Source: Vulcanimicrobiota bacterium (GTDB lineage Bacteria; Vulcanimicrobiota; Vulcanimicrobiia; Vulcanimicrobiales; Vulcanimicrobiaceae). Taken from it: 64,000 bases of DNA. Each line of letters begins with the position of its first letter. Position 1 is the stretch's first letter. Of this stretch, positions 53,991-62,440 are shown in pieces. The notes below the pieces were generated by a model that saw only the letters and a program-made list of their open reading frames with translations, was not told the DNA's origin and did not search any database. The translations under genes were made by a program, and so were the position numbers. The stretch lies in the NCBI GenBank assembly GCA_013036105.1, contig JAAXCX010000011.1:1-64000 (forward strand), written 5' to 3'.

Positions 53991-54220
53991 CCGAACCGGT
54001 TCGCCAACAAGCGCCTCGACACGTTATAGCCCGCGGCTCTGCCAAGGCGGCCGCGGGACCGCAATCCGATGAGGCCGTCGATGCCGAACGCGAGGCGTTC
54101 GATTTTCGCTTGGCCGAGCGCGCCGAATTGCTGCGTGAATCCAATGCACTGCGCGACATGATGCTCGCCCAACTCAAAGCCGATGACGAGGCATTGAAAA
54201 AGTACATCGCGATGATATAA
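53987..54220 (+). CDS. Small helical protein paralogous to its upstream neighbour
   Basis: 77 residues from GTG 53987 (GTGA overlap). N-terminus is Arg/Ala-rich; residues 37-74 match the upstream protein (AFD, RExN, LRD, KAD, KK and I positions conserved), but it lacks the Gly-rich part. It may be a chaperone-like or regulatory partner that binds the shared coil. Its 3' end carries the tRNA-Ile promoter. Confidence 0.72.
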   Translation: MTEPVRQQAPRHVIARGSAKAAAGPQSDEAVDAEREAFDFRLAERAELLRESNALRDMMLAQLKADDEALKKYIAMI

Positions 54221-54221
54221 T
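54194..54221 (+). promoter_or_regulatory. tRNA-Ile promoter inside the upstream gene's 3' end
   Basis: TTGAAA (54194-54199), 16-bp spacer, perfect TATAAT (54216-54221). Expected start is about 6 nt before tRNA-Ile. The TAA stop of the 77-residue gene is part of the -10 box. Confidence 0.7.
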
Positions 54222-54233
54222 GGCCCGTGCCCC

Positions 54234-54310
54234 GGGCCATTAGCTCAGTTGGTTAGAGCGCATGCTTGATAAGCATGAGGTCCCTGGTTCGAGACCAGGA
54301 TGGCCCACCA
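54234..54310 (+). tRNA. tRNA-Ile (GAT anticodon)
   Basis: Acceptor stem GGGCCAT/ATGGCCC, discriminator A and encoded CCA. The anticodon loop TTGATAA lies in CATGC/GCATG (anticodon GAT), with a GGTTCGAGACC T-loop region. It is not in an rRNA operon here. Confidence 0.97.
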
Positions 54311-54316
54311 ACGCCT

Positions 54317-54664
54317 CTATGTCGGTTCCGTGTCCTTTGCGCTTTCCGGCGCAGAGCTCGGCCGACCAGGCGCCGACACGATCGTGAGCACGCGCGACAA
54401 GCCGGCGATTTCAAAGATGCGCCGCAGCGACGGCTCGACGACAACCACGATGTTTACCGGATCGCCGCCGGCCGACGCAAAGCTCCGGCGGTAACGCATC
54501 AGCATCGTGAGAATAGTGGAATCGATCGACGTGGCGGCGGAGCAATCGATGATCACACGGTCGACGCTTCCCGGTTCGGGCAACTGACCGTAGAGCTCGT
54601 CGCGCCGGTAGATATCGAGATCGCCTTCCAAGCGCAGAGTCGCCGTTCGTTCGTCTTCGCGCAC
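54317..54664 (-). CDS. STAS-domain anti-sigma-factor antagonist-like protein
   Basis: 115 residues with a STAS core: ATLRLEGDLDIYRRDEL, DRVIIDCSAATSIDSTILTML (Ser in the DST helix cap is the usual phosphorylation site) and a C-terminal FEIAGLSRVL. Relatives bind anti-sigma kinases in partner-switching. No RsbW-like kinase is adjacent. The start is uncertain: GTG 54664 lacks a good ribosome-binding site, while GGAGAGAAG lies about 25 nt upstream. Confidence 0.78.
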   Translation of the reverse strand: MREDERTATLRLEGDLDIYRRDELYGQLPEPGSVDRVIIDCSAATSIDSTILTMLMRYRRSFASAGGDPVNIVVVVEPSLRRIFEIAGLSRVLTIVSAPGRPSSAPESAKDTEPT

Positions 54665-54718
54665 CCGAAAGCGTAGCGCGAGCGCGCTCTTCTCTCCTCT
54701 TGCCTGGTTGCTTTCGGT

Positions 54719-55450
54719 TTAGCGCCCTGCGCCGGCTCCGAAATAGCTGGCTGGCAGTTTGTTCGGGAACGTAAAGTCCGACAGGGTGTACTCGCCGAAA
54801 TAATTCGCGTACTGCGAATATTCGCGCCGCCGCAACTGCCACACGACATGATTGACAACCAGAAATGGACCGGCGTATCCAAGTTCCACTTGGAAATCCG
54901 CAAGTGGCGGCGACTGGTTCGAATCGACGAACATCACATAGCCGCTGACGATCAATTTCCATACGTCTTGCGAAGCCGCGTCAATCCAGATCGCCTTAAT
55001 CGCGGGCTTGTTTTGCGCAAAGTTGCCGAAGACCAGATGATAACTCCGGTGCCCCTTATATTCCTCGATACCCTCGACGCCGCACGTCACGTTGCCCAAG
55101 ACGTGGACGCTCGAGATGATCGGGAGATCGCGGGCGCCTTCCAGCGGAAGCCATTCGGAACGAGCTTTCCCGTATGGTCCAAGCTCCGGCGGCCCGGGCT
55201 CGGCGTGGTTGGTATAGATCGGAAGATAGTTGAACCGCTCGTCGAGTACCCGCGCCGTGCCGTCGTCGCGGTAGTCGACATGCGCCAGACTCTCCAGAAT
55301 CGGGAGATCGTCGCCGATGACCGAAATCCGCTCGTCGTAGCTGATGTATGCGGGGTGCGCCCCCAGCGCATTATGCCGCAGGGCGCCGTCAAAGATATCC
55401 CAGCACTGTTGGCTAGAAAATGCGGCTGCGAGCATGATTGCCGGAAACAT
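54719..55450 (-). CDS. Exported protein of unknown function
   Basis: 243 residues from ATG 55450 with TAGGAG upstream. Short signal-like N-terminus ending near SSQQCWD. The remainder is beta-rich with aromatic residues: NYLPIYTNHAEPG, HRSYHLVFGNFAQNKPAIKAIWIDA and a DFQVELGYAGPFLVVNH segment. The general layout recalls LolA/LolB-like lipoprotein-binding half-barrels, but I cannot confirm it. It lies upstream of the STAS gene on the same strand. Confidence 0.68.
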   Translation of the reverse strand: MFPAIMLAAAFSSQQCWDIFDGALRHNALGAHPAYISYDERISVIGDDLPILESLAHVDYRDDGTARVLDERFNYLPIYTNHAEPGPPELGPYGKARSEWLPLEGARDLPIISSVHVLGNVTCGVEGIEEYKGHRSYHLVFGNFAQNKPAIKAIWIDAASQDVWKLIVSGYVMFVDSNQSPPLADFQVELGYAGPFLVVNHVVWQLRRREYSQYANYFGEYTLSDFTFPNKLPASYFGAGAGR

Positions 55451-55526
55451 CGATTAAGACTCCTACGTTTGATTATCGCACCGCGGGCAAGACCTGTTAA
55501 GGGCCGGGCCGAAATTCGCGCCGCCT

Positions 55527-55599
55527 GGGGATGTAGCTCAGCTGGTAGAGCGCCTGCTTTGCAAGCAGGATGTCAGGGGTTCGAGTCCCCTCATCTCCA
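55527..55599 (+). tRNA. tRNA-Ala (TGC anticodon)
   Basis: Acceptor GGGGATG/CATCTCC, anticodon loop TTTGCAA in CCTGC/GCAGG, and GGTTCGAGTCC T-loop. No CCA is encoded. Confidence 0.97.
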
Positions 55600-55612
55600 A
55601 AGTTTCGGGTCT

Positions 55613-55688
55613 GGGGGCATAGCTCAGTTGGTAGAGCACTTGCATGGCATGCAAGGGGTCAGGAGTTCAAGTCTCCTTGCCTCCACCA
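55613..55688 (+). tRNA. tRNA-Ala (GGC anticodon)
   Basis: Acceptor GGGGGCA/TGCCTCC, anticodon loop ATGGCAT in CTTGC/GCAAG (anticodon GGC), and encoded CCA. It lies 13 nt after the other tRNA-Ala. Confidence 0.96.
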
Positions 55689-55775
55689 GATTTTAGGCAC
55701 TTTTCGGCGCGCTCCACTCTCTCGCAAGACGTTTAGCGCTTTGACGGGCCAGTGAACCGCAATCCTAACTTGAGT

Positions 55776-56522
55776 TTAGCTCGCCCAGCCGGCAAACGGA
55801 TCGCGGTTAAACCAAACTACATCCTCTAGAGAATTAACGTAGGCATATGTTCCCAGGCGAATTCCGTAGCCAACGATAATCTGACTTTTGGGTTCCCGCG
55901 TAACAATGCATGGCCACTGGTATCCGAAATCGTGAGGGCCCTCATTGAACCAACGCTGCGGATGTACCGTAACACCGTTTCGTTGTGGCTCAATTTGAAG
56001 CAGAATACTATCGCCTCCCGAGCGACGTGGCCCTAGCGCCGTCGACCGGCTATAAGTCAATAGCTCCGGCACAACCTTAAATGCCTCGTCCATCAGAATG
56101 CAGTGACCCCCTGCTGCAAGGTCGCACGGTACGTCGAATGATGCAAGTGGCTCGCCGTCGATCGCAATCCTTTCTTTGCGGACCCGCATCTGGGTTGCGA
56201 CTTGTAGCGGGTTTTTTATTGCCGCAATTTGCGTCGGATCGAACATACTCACACGTAGAGTGTTCGGCATATCCTCGGAGCCGGTTCGATACCAGATAAG
56301 CCAACGTTCATCAGAGAAAGCCTGAAGATAGCACTGAAAATCGCATACCGCGAACGTTTTGCCGCCATCTTCGAGCATCGCAATGCCGGCTAGAGCATCC
56401 TTGTTAAAGTGGCGCCATTGTAGCGTCTCGGTTCCTCGTGGGACCGGATGAGTGAACCATGGGGTTGGCCCAGGGGCCGATTCGATCGCCGTTTTGGCGT
56501 CAGCTAGCAAGACTCGCGTCAA
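55776..56522 (-). CDS. Unknown protein coupled to a DUF5995 protein
   Basis: 248 residues from a TTG that overlaps the upstream stop (TTGA). No domain recognised. It is Trp-rich, with a long acidic-aromatic middle (FQCYLQAFSDERWLIWYR) and a C-terminal motif YGIRLGTYAYVNSLEDVVWF. There is no signal peptide or membrane helix. Codon usage looks a little less GC-biased than the flanking genes. Confidence 0.65.
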   Translation of the reverse strand: MTRVLLADAKTAIESAPGPTPWFTHPVPRGTETLQWRHFNKDALAGIAMLEDGGKTFAVCDFQCYLQAFSDERWLIWYRTGSEDMPNTLRVSMFDPTQIAAIKNPLQVATQMRVRKERIAIDGEPLASFDVPCDLAAGGHCILMDEAFKVVPELLTYSRSTALGPRRSGGDSILLQIEPQRNGVTVHPQRWFNEGPHDFGYQWPCIVTREPKSQIIVGYGIRLGTYAYVNSLEDVVWFNRDPFAGWAS

Positions 56523-57256
56523 CTATGCTTCCTTCCGCCAAATTTGCGGAGTCCAAGGATTTTCTCGCCTTCACTCGCGGCTCGGCCGGCGATGATCCGG
56601 TCCGCCCACTCGCGTTCCGGGGCTGACCGGGCACGAGCGAGCAACTGCGCCATCGCCCACGCATTTCGTCGCGCGCGCCTGAAACCGAATGCCATTCGCG
56701 CCTCAGCAATTCGGCCTAGCCAACCTCGGCTCAGAGGAAGCTCGGCGCCATACGTACCGGCGATGCGCTGCCGCACTACGGGAATGTTCAGCTGCAAGAC
56801 GTCGTCGATTCGAGCATAGTCTTTATAACAGCCACCACAATGTACGTCGATCCCCGACTCAATCACCGCGTAGGGCAAGTCGTGATTGATATGCGCGTTG
56901 ATGCCGAGCATCAGGAGTTGGTACACGCTGCCGCGGCGCGAATCGCACGTCGTGAACGATTGCTGCCAGGCGATCGGCACGCGGAAGTGATCCCCGGCTT
57001 CGAAGTGCGAAAGAGCCCGCCGGTAAGCGTTCCCGAACGCGACGACGTATCGAGCCATGGCCTGGTTATCCAAAAAGGCGCCGCGCGTAATCCATTGCGC
57101 GATCGTGCCCGTCGTCGCAACGTAAGCCATCGCGAAAAATCCGCGCGGATCCCGCGCGGTCTGGAACTGACTGTCGAGGCCCGCAAGCCCGTGGATAACG
57201 TCGTCAACCGTACGGAAGGGCGGCGGGAGCGCGAGGCGCGGCTGGAGCGCGATCAT
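56519..57256 (-). CDS. DUF5995-family protein
   Basis: 245 residues. The central LLMLGINAHINHDLPYAV motif and the N-terminal FRTVDDVIHGLAGLD region match the DUF5995 family as I know it. The two His of the motif could form a metal site, but this is inference. It is mostly helical and has no signal peptide. It leads a two-gene operon divergent from the BTAD regulator (142-bp gap). Confidence 0.7.
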   Translation of the reverse strand: MIALQPRLALPPPFRTVDDVIHGLAGLDSQFQTARDPRGFFAMAYVATTGTIAQWITRGAFLDNQAMARYVVAFGNAYRRALSHFEAGDHFRVPIAWQQSFTTCDSRRGSVYQLLMLGINAHINHDLPYAVIESGIDVHCGGCYKDYARIDDVLQLNIPVVRQRIAGTYGAELPLSRGWLGRIAEARMAFGFRRARRNAWAMAQLLARARSAPEREWADRIIAGRAASEGEKILGLRKFGGRKHS

Positions 57257-57398
57257 TTCAGTCCGCGCCCGGAAATGAAAAAATCAGCCGCAGTATGACG
57301 GATCATTTCCAGCGCCATCTTTTGAGAATCGCGGCCCTCAACCCTCCGGGGAGCGGCGCGACAAGGGGTAGCTCCGACAGTCTTGCTAACACCCTGGA

Positions 57399-59429
57399 AT
57401 GTCCGATGCCCTACTTAAGACGCTCGGCGGCTTTTCTATAGACCTGAACGGCCGGAGCATTCCCGTGCCACCGACCAAGAAGGCACGTGGGCTTCTTTGC
57501 TACTTGGCCATGCACCCTGACGCGGAGATCGCGCGCGACGCTCTGCTCGAAGCATTTTGGCCTGATGCGGATCCGGAACGCGCCCGTGAAAGTCTTCGCA
57601 CCGCGTTACATTCCATTCGCCGGATATTTCGAGATGCCGAACTCGATCCGTCGCACTTCCTTTTCACCAACCGTTCGGTCGTGAAGTTGACCAGCGCCAT
57701 CGATTGTGACGCGCGGCATTTTGCCGAGCTTGCGCGGACTCAAGATGGCGAAGACCAGGAAAAAGCGTTGAGCCTTTACCGGGGTGATTTCCTGGAAGGC
57801 GACTACGACAATTGGGCAAGCTTTGAGCGCGAGCGCCTTTCGCACATCTATGAAACCTTGCTCGATCGTTTGTTAAACGAGTCGCCGTCGGCCGCGACCG
57901 CGCAGCGATTATTAGAACGCAATCCCTATCACGAACATGCCTACGCCGTCTTGATCGACTCGGATCTCGCAGCAGGCCGGTTCGAGAGCGCGGCAAAATT
58001 GCTCGAACGCTTTCGCGCCGCCCTGGCGGAAATTGGGCGAGTCGTACCGCCGGCGCTCGCCGAGAAATGGGTCGCCCTTCGGTTTTCGCCGGAACTCGCT
58101 CCCACCGATGTGGATGCCCTTCTGCGGCGCGGCAGCGATCTCGCGGGGGCCGGCGAGGCGGTCGCGGCAGCCGAGGTTTTCGATCGCGCGGTCGCCGAGG
58201 CCATTCGGCTGAACCAATCCGGCAAAGCACTTGCGCATCTCGAGAGCGCTATCGCCACACTTGAATCTACCGCTCCGGTGCAATCGCGCGAACCCGTTCT
58301 CGCCAGCCTTAAGAAACTCGCTGCCGAGCTGTTGCGAATCACCGGCGACTTCCCGGCCGCAATCGCGCTTTGCACGGAAGCGCTTGCGAGGGCGCAAAGC
58401 TTCGGCCGTCCGAAGTTCGTCGCGGAAGTGCTTCTTCTTCGCGCAAGACTCTACGGTGACGCTTCATCCTTTGAGCGCCAGCGCTACGACGCACTAAGTA
58501 TTCTCGAGCTTGAACAATCCCGCGACGACAAAACGATCGTGAGGGCGCGCCTCGAGCTCGTTTCCGCCTATGCGAACCTCGGCTCGGTTTCGGACGCCGT
58601 AGCGCAGGCGGTCCTAGCCGAAAGTCTGGCCCAGCGAACCGGCGATCCCGAGGCGACCGCTAATGCTGCGTTGGAACTCGCCCAGGCACACGCATCCCTT
58701 TGGCATTTTTCCGCATCCGCCGAAAGCCTAAAGCGGGCTGCCGGCACCCGTCCCGCGGGACCTGGCGGACGCGCGCGAATGCTGCTCGCCTACGCACAGC
58801 TTCATTCTTTCACGGGGCGCGTCGAAGACGCGGAGGCTGCTGCACGAGACGCTGTGCATGTGCTAGAGCCTGCGCAGCTTGGTGGACCGACGAGCCGCAC
58901 ATGGTCGTCGGTCACTTATCTGCGTTGCGTTCTTGCAGCAGAGAGAGGCGCGTGGAACGATGTGCTGGCGTCAGCCGATCTCTTAGCGGCCGCACCTGCA
59001 TGTTTGAATTCGCCCTTGGCGCGATCCGCCGTGCTATTGCTTCGCATCGACGCGCTGCTCGGAAGGTCCCTGCCTCGCGATGCAGCGATGGCGTCGGAGC
59101 TTCAATCGGAGCTCGACCGCCTGCCCGGCTTTGCCCCGGCACCCTATGGTCGAGGTGACTGTCCGGCCTTGTCTCGCGCCCGTTTGGCCGTCAGCGCGCA
59201 AAGTGGCAACGCTCATCGCTTATTACTCGACGCGCTAGACACGCTCGAAGAACGCGCGCGCCAAGTCCCCCTAGACGCCGATAGGCTATTCGCAAAGCTC
59301 GCCTCGACCGCGAAGATAGCAGGGGCGTTCTCGATTGCGGACCGCTCGGAGGCGCGCCGCGCGCATTATTATGCGAGGCGTGTCGGGGCGGCGGACGCCG
59401 CAGCTTCGTTCTTTTCGAGCAATTCGTAA
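57399..59429 (+). CDS. BTAD/SARP-like transcriptional regulator with TPR-type C-terminus
   Basis: 676 residues. N-terminal OmpR-like winged helix (FSIDLNGRSIPVPPTKKARGLLCYLA, about 10-90). Bacterial transcriptional activator domain (about 95-225) with YRGDFLEGDYDNWASFERERL, and a long alpha-helical, TPR-like C-terminus (about 240-660). The NB-ARC/AAA ATPase module of large SARPs is absent. It likely binds the 142-bp divergent region or its own promoter. Its 3' end overlaps the convergent membrane-sensor gene by 61 nt. Confidence 0.85.
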   Translation: MSDALLKTLGGFSIDLNGRSIPVPPTKKARGLLCYLAMHPDAEIARDALLEAFWPDADPERARESLRTALHSIRRIFRDAELDPSHFLFTNRSVVKLTSAIDCDARHFAELARTQDGEDQEKALSLYRGDFLEGDYDNWASFERERLSHIYETLLDRLLNESPSAATAQRLLERNPYHEHAYAVLIDSDLAAGRFESAAKLLERFRAALAEIGRVVPPALAEKWVALRFSPELAPTDVDALLRRGSDLAGAGEAVAAAEVFDRAVAEAIRLNQSGKALAHLESAIATLESTAPVQSREPVLASLKKLAAELLRITGDFPAAIALCTEALARAQSFGRPKFVAEVLLLRARLYGDASSFERQRYDALSILELEQSRDDKTIVRARLELVSAYANLGSVSDAVAQAVLAESLAQRTGDPEATANAALELAQAHASLWHFSASAESLKRAAGTRPAGPGGRARMLLAYAQLHSFTGRVEDAEAAARDAVHVLEPAQLGGPTSRTWSSVTYLRCVLAAERGAWNDVLASADLLAAAPACLNSPLARSAVLLLRIDALLGRSLPRDAAMASELQSELDRLPGFAPAPYGRGDCPALSRARLAVSAQSGNAHRLLLDALDTLEERARQVPLDADRLFAKLASTAKIAGAFSIADRSEARRAHYYARRVGAADAAASFFSSNS

Positions 59430-61066
59430 GCGAACGCGGCTTCCGAAACGATGTCGCGCAGATCGCGCAATTCGTCCGGGTCAATTGCTGTGCCCGGCGA
59501 ATGATCGCCGTAAAGCACGACAGCCAAGCGCGTGCGCCCGCGAATCATCGGCACGGCCACCACGGGGCCGGCCCCGCTTCGCCAAGGAAAGTCACGCATG
59601 CGGATTCCATCGGAGCCGCACCCTTGAATCGCCGGATGCTCCGGCAACAAGTGCCACGCCTCACCGGGAGGCCACCCAAAACTGAGTTCGCGCTGATAAC
59701 CGCCGTCGGCGCAGCGCGCGAAGAACGCGGCGGACGTCAAACGCAGGTTCTGCGGCACGTCGACAACCAGGAGCTGGCGCAGCTCGGCTGCAGATTTCGC
59801 TTCATAGATTTTTTCGCGGATCGCCGCTGTTGCGTTATGGATCTCGTGGCGGCGGCGGAAAAGAAGCGCGTCGATCCAGTAGATCGTTTTCTGCCGGACC
59901 GAACTCAACCAAAACCCGATAAGCAGAGCAACGGCTAAGACAAAGGTGATTTGCGGGCCCGTATTCGCTAGCACCCTCGTAAACAACCAGTCAACGCCGG
60001 CCAGCAACAACCCCAGAGCCAAGAGCAGCACGGCATAGACGGTGGTGCGGTTGAGCACAAACCGGACATCGATCACTCGATGTCTGAGGATCGCGTACGT
60101 CACGCATAGCGGCGTTGCAATATTTAGGGTTATGGCGGCGTCGCTGATCAATTGCGCGTTCGATTCAACGACGAATTGACTCAAGATAGCGTTCAACAGC
60201 AGAGCACCGGCGCCGATCGCAAATCCAAGCATCACCCATTCGATGCGCTTACGGTCGGCGCTTGTCGTTCGCCGGTACGTCATAACAAATGCCGCTAGTC
60301 CGGCGATATAGATGGCCCCAAAGATAATCTGGCCCAGCGAATCGGCCCAGCCCGTATGATACCCCAAAAAGTTTCCCAGGGCGCTCCAGAACGCGTCGGC
60401 CACGAGCAGACCAAAAATAAGAGGCGCGAACTTCTCTACAGTTTTTGAAATGCCGTGCGCTTGATCGCGCGGAAAACGCAGCGCGAAAAACAAAAAGCAG
60501 GCCCATCCGACCGCCGCCGACGTTGCCGCTACGGCTGCAACCGCGATGTCGGCTTGAAGCGGCAGCAGCTGCTGAAGCCTGCCCCAGCTGACATTTGGGC
60601 CGACACTATAGAGATAAAACGCCCAAGTCATAATCGAAGGCCGTAGCAATACCAGGCCGGTGCCGACGAGAATAAAAAGCACTTGCGAAAACATCCGGAT
60701 AGCATTGGCGCCGAGTTCGGCTGCAGTAAAAGGCCGTGCGTGCGACCGCAGGTTTACCATGTGAATTTTGCCGGCGTGCTCGACCGCAATCGTCATCGGC
60801 GTTCCGGGCTCGCGAATGGCCGGATCGAGCGCGATGTAGCGCCGGAACTCCCAAGGCGTTTTTTGGAAGTCGATCCGATCGCCGGGAACAACTCCCGCCG
60901 CAGATGCTCTGCGGCCAACGCCATAGATTTGGCCATTATCGTCGGCCACCAGGCCTGGGACGGAGATCGGATGATGCAGGGGCACGAACCAGGCCAGCGC
61001 TCCAGCCAGCGCCCACAATGTAATCGTTCCCACGAGAAACAGCTGCAGCGACCTGTTGATGCTCAC
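59369..61066 (-). CDS. Membrane sensor-like protein: PDZ-like, multi-TM, GAF-like, no kinase
   Basis: 565 residues. TM1 (about 8-27), an extracytoplasmic PDZ-like domain (about 35-110; GVGRRASAAGVVPGDRI), about seven more helices (120-390), then a cytoplasmic GAF-like domain (about 400-550). The layout recalls ComP-type quorum sensor kinases, but no HisKA or HATPase module follows. Output must be through another partner, perhaps the convergent BTAD regulator. Its 3' end overlaps the BTAD gene by 61 nt. Confidence 0.75.
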   Translation of the reverse strand: MSINRSLQLFLVGTITLWALAGALAWFVPLHHPISVPGLVADDNGQIYGVGRRASAAGVVPGDRIDFQKTPWEFRRYIALDPAIREPGTPMTIAVEHAGKIHMVNLRSHARPFTAAELGANAIRMFSQVLFILVGTGLVLLRPSIMTWAFYLYSVGPNVSWGRLQQLLPLQADIAVAAVAATSAAVGWACFLFFALRFPRDQAHGISKTVEKFAPLIFGLLVADAFWSALGNFLGYHTGWADSLGQIIFGAIYIAGLAAFVMTYRRTTSADRKRIEWVMLGFAIGAGALLLNAILSQFVVESNAQLISDAAITLNIATPLCVTYAILRHRVIDVRFVLNRTTVYAVLLLALGLLLAGVDWLFTRVLANTGPQITFVLAVALLIGFWLSSVRQKTIYWIDALLFRRRHEIHNATAAIREKIYEAKSAAELRQLLVVDVPQNLRLTSAAFFARCADGGYQRELSFGWPPGEAWHLLPEHPAIQGCGSDGIRMRDFPWRSGAGPVVAVPMIRGRTRLAVVLYGDHSPGTAIDPDELRDLRDIVSEAAFAYELLEKNEAAASAAPTRLA

Positions 61067-61190
61067 GCCTCCATTAACGCTCCCGTTCGTGAACGGAGCA
61101 TAAAAACGTGCCTCCGGGACAGGCTCTTCACGGTCGGTTCACGGTGAACTGGGATTCTGTTCTTGCACACCCTCCATAAGGACTTGCAAG

Positions 61191-61901
61191 ATGAGACTTT
61201 TCCGAACCATGACGACCGCGGCACTCTGCCTCTTGTTCGCTGCGTGCGGCAGCAGCACGCCGTCCACGACAACAGGCACGACCGTAGCCGACATCACTCA
61301 GGCGTTGAGCGCAACTGTTACGACATTGTCAACCGGAAGTATTACCGCGGCGCAGCGAACATACTGCGCGGGCATTGCCAGTATCCCGTTCAGTCCGGGC
61401 CAAACGGTCACACATGCGCACGCCGGCGGATTTTTGTACGCGACAGCCGGCGTAGCAACGACACAGGTCGGAGCGGCTGTTGCGACATCAGGGCCTGGCC
61501 AGGCGAATTTCATTCCCGAACAAGTCACGCATACGGAGACGAATTTTGGGTCGGTCCCGTTCTCGATTGATTTTTTCAGACTGGGAGCGGCTGGAAAGTG
61601 CACCGTCCCGCCGGCGTTCGCCGGAGCCGCCGTCATTTTCGCCGGTCCCGATCAGCCGTCCACGCTGCCTTCGTACACCGAGACCCTCTCACAAGTTACT
61701 CTCGGTAACGGCGGCAGGACGGCTCGCCATACTGGCAGCATGCAGATGTACCTGGTATTAAGCGGCTCGATCGTCTTCTTGACCAACGCGACGCTAACGA
61801 CAGTCGGCCCGAATCAGGGTTACTTCATCGCTTCGACCGACACGAGCCAGGAATACGACGCCTCCGGCGGCAGCAGCTTTCTCGCGTTCGTCGTCCAGTA
61901 G
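61191..61901 (+). CDS. Lipoprotein with cupin-like domain
   Basis: 236 residues. Signal peptide with lipobox FAAC (Cys19), then a Thr/Ser-rich linker. The C-terminal half resembles a cupin barrel: GRTARHTGSMQMYLVLSGSIVFL with a trailing GPNQGYFIASTDTSQEY. The metal-binding His set is incomplete. Function unknown. The stop lies close to the rnpB promoter. Confidence 0.75.
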   Translation: MRLFRTMTTAALCLLFAACGSSTPSTTTGTTVADITQALSATVTTLSTGSITAAQRTYCAGIASIPFSPGQTVTHAHAGGFLYATAGVATTQVGAAVATSGPGQANFIPEQVTHTETNFGSVPFSIDFFRLGAAGKCTVPPAFAGAAVIFAGPDQPSTLPSYTETLSQVTLGNGGRTARHTGSMQMYLVLSGSIVFLTNATLTTVGPNQGYFIASTDTSQEYDASGGSSFLAFVVQ

Positions 61902-61911
61902 CCGCCTGTTC

Positions 61912-61939
61912 TTGCCGGGAGCGGCAACTCTGCTATACT
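61912..61939 (+). promoter_or_regulatory. Probable rnpB promoter
   Basis: TTGCCG (61912-61917), 16-bp spacer, TATACT (61934-61939). The predicted start is about 61946, matching the first base of the P1 stem of RNase P RNA. Confidence 0.65.
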
Positions 61940-61947
61940 GATGCATC

Positions 61948-62386
61948 GCGGAGTACGCTGGATGGTCGCTCCCTTACGGGAGAGGAAAGTCCGGGCTTCA
62001 CTAGGGCAAGGTGCAGGATAACGTCCTGTCGGGGCAACTCGAAGGAAAGTGCCACAGAAACACACCGCCCTAAAATGTTTTGGCTATGGGGGACCCCATA
62101 CGGTTTCCGTATGGGGGCGCGCAGGTGCGAAGCACCGGAGTGCTTTTCAACTGATTGGGTCCCCAAAATGCTATGCATTTTGGGGTAAGGTTGAAATCGT
62201 GAGGTAAGAGCTCACGGAGCTGCGCGGAGACGCGCACTCGGGTAAACCCCACCTGAAGCAAGACGCTCATCCCCGGTGACGGGGCGGATGCCCTCCGATG
62301 AGCACGAGTCGCACGAGGCGCGCGGTAACGCGCGTCCCAGAGAGATGGCCGTCATCTACAGAATCCGGCTTATAGGCGTGCTCCGC
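61948..62386 (+). ncRNA. rnpB: RNase P RNA, with an enlarged internal domain
   Basis: P1 stem pairs GCGGAGTACGC with GCGTGCTCCGC at the ends. The conserved P4 halves are visible: GAGGAAAGTCCGGGC (from 61983) and ACAGAATCCGGCTTAT (about 62358). The CACAGAAACA/ACCGCC core and GGTAAGAGC element are typical of type A. About 115 nt between the ACCGCC core and GGTTGAAA, where E. coli has a P8/P9 loop of about 25 nt, holds three extra hairpins. Total length is about 439 nt. Confidence 0.95.
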
Positions 62387-62440
62387 GCACCTTATCCCGT
62401 GCAACTAAACGGGGCTTCGGAGGCGTTGTAGAAAAAGAAT

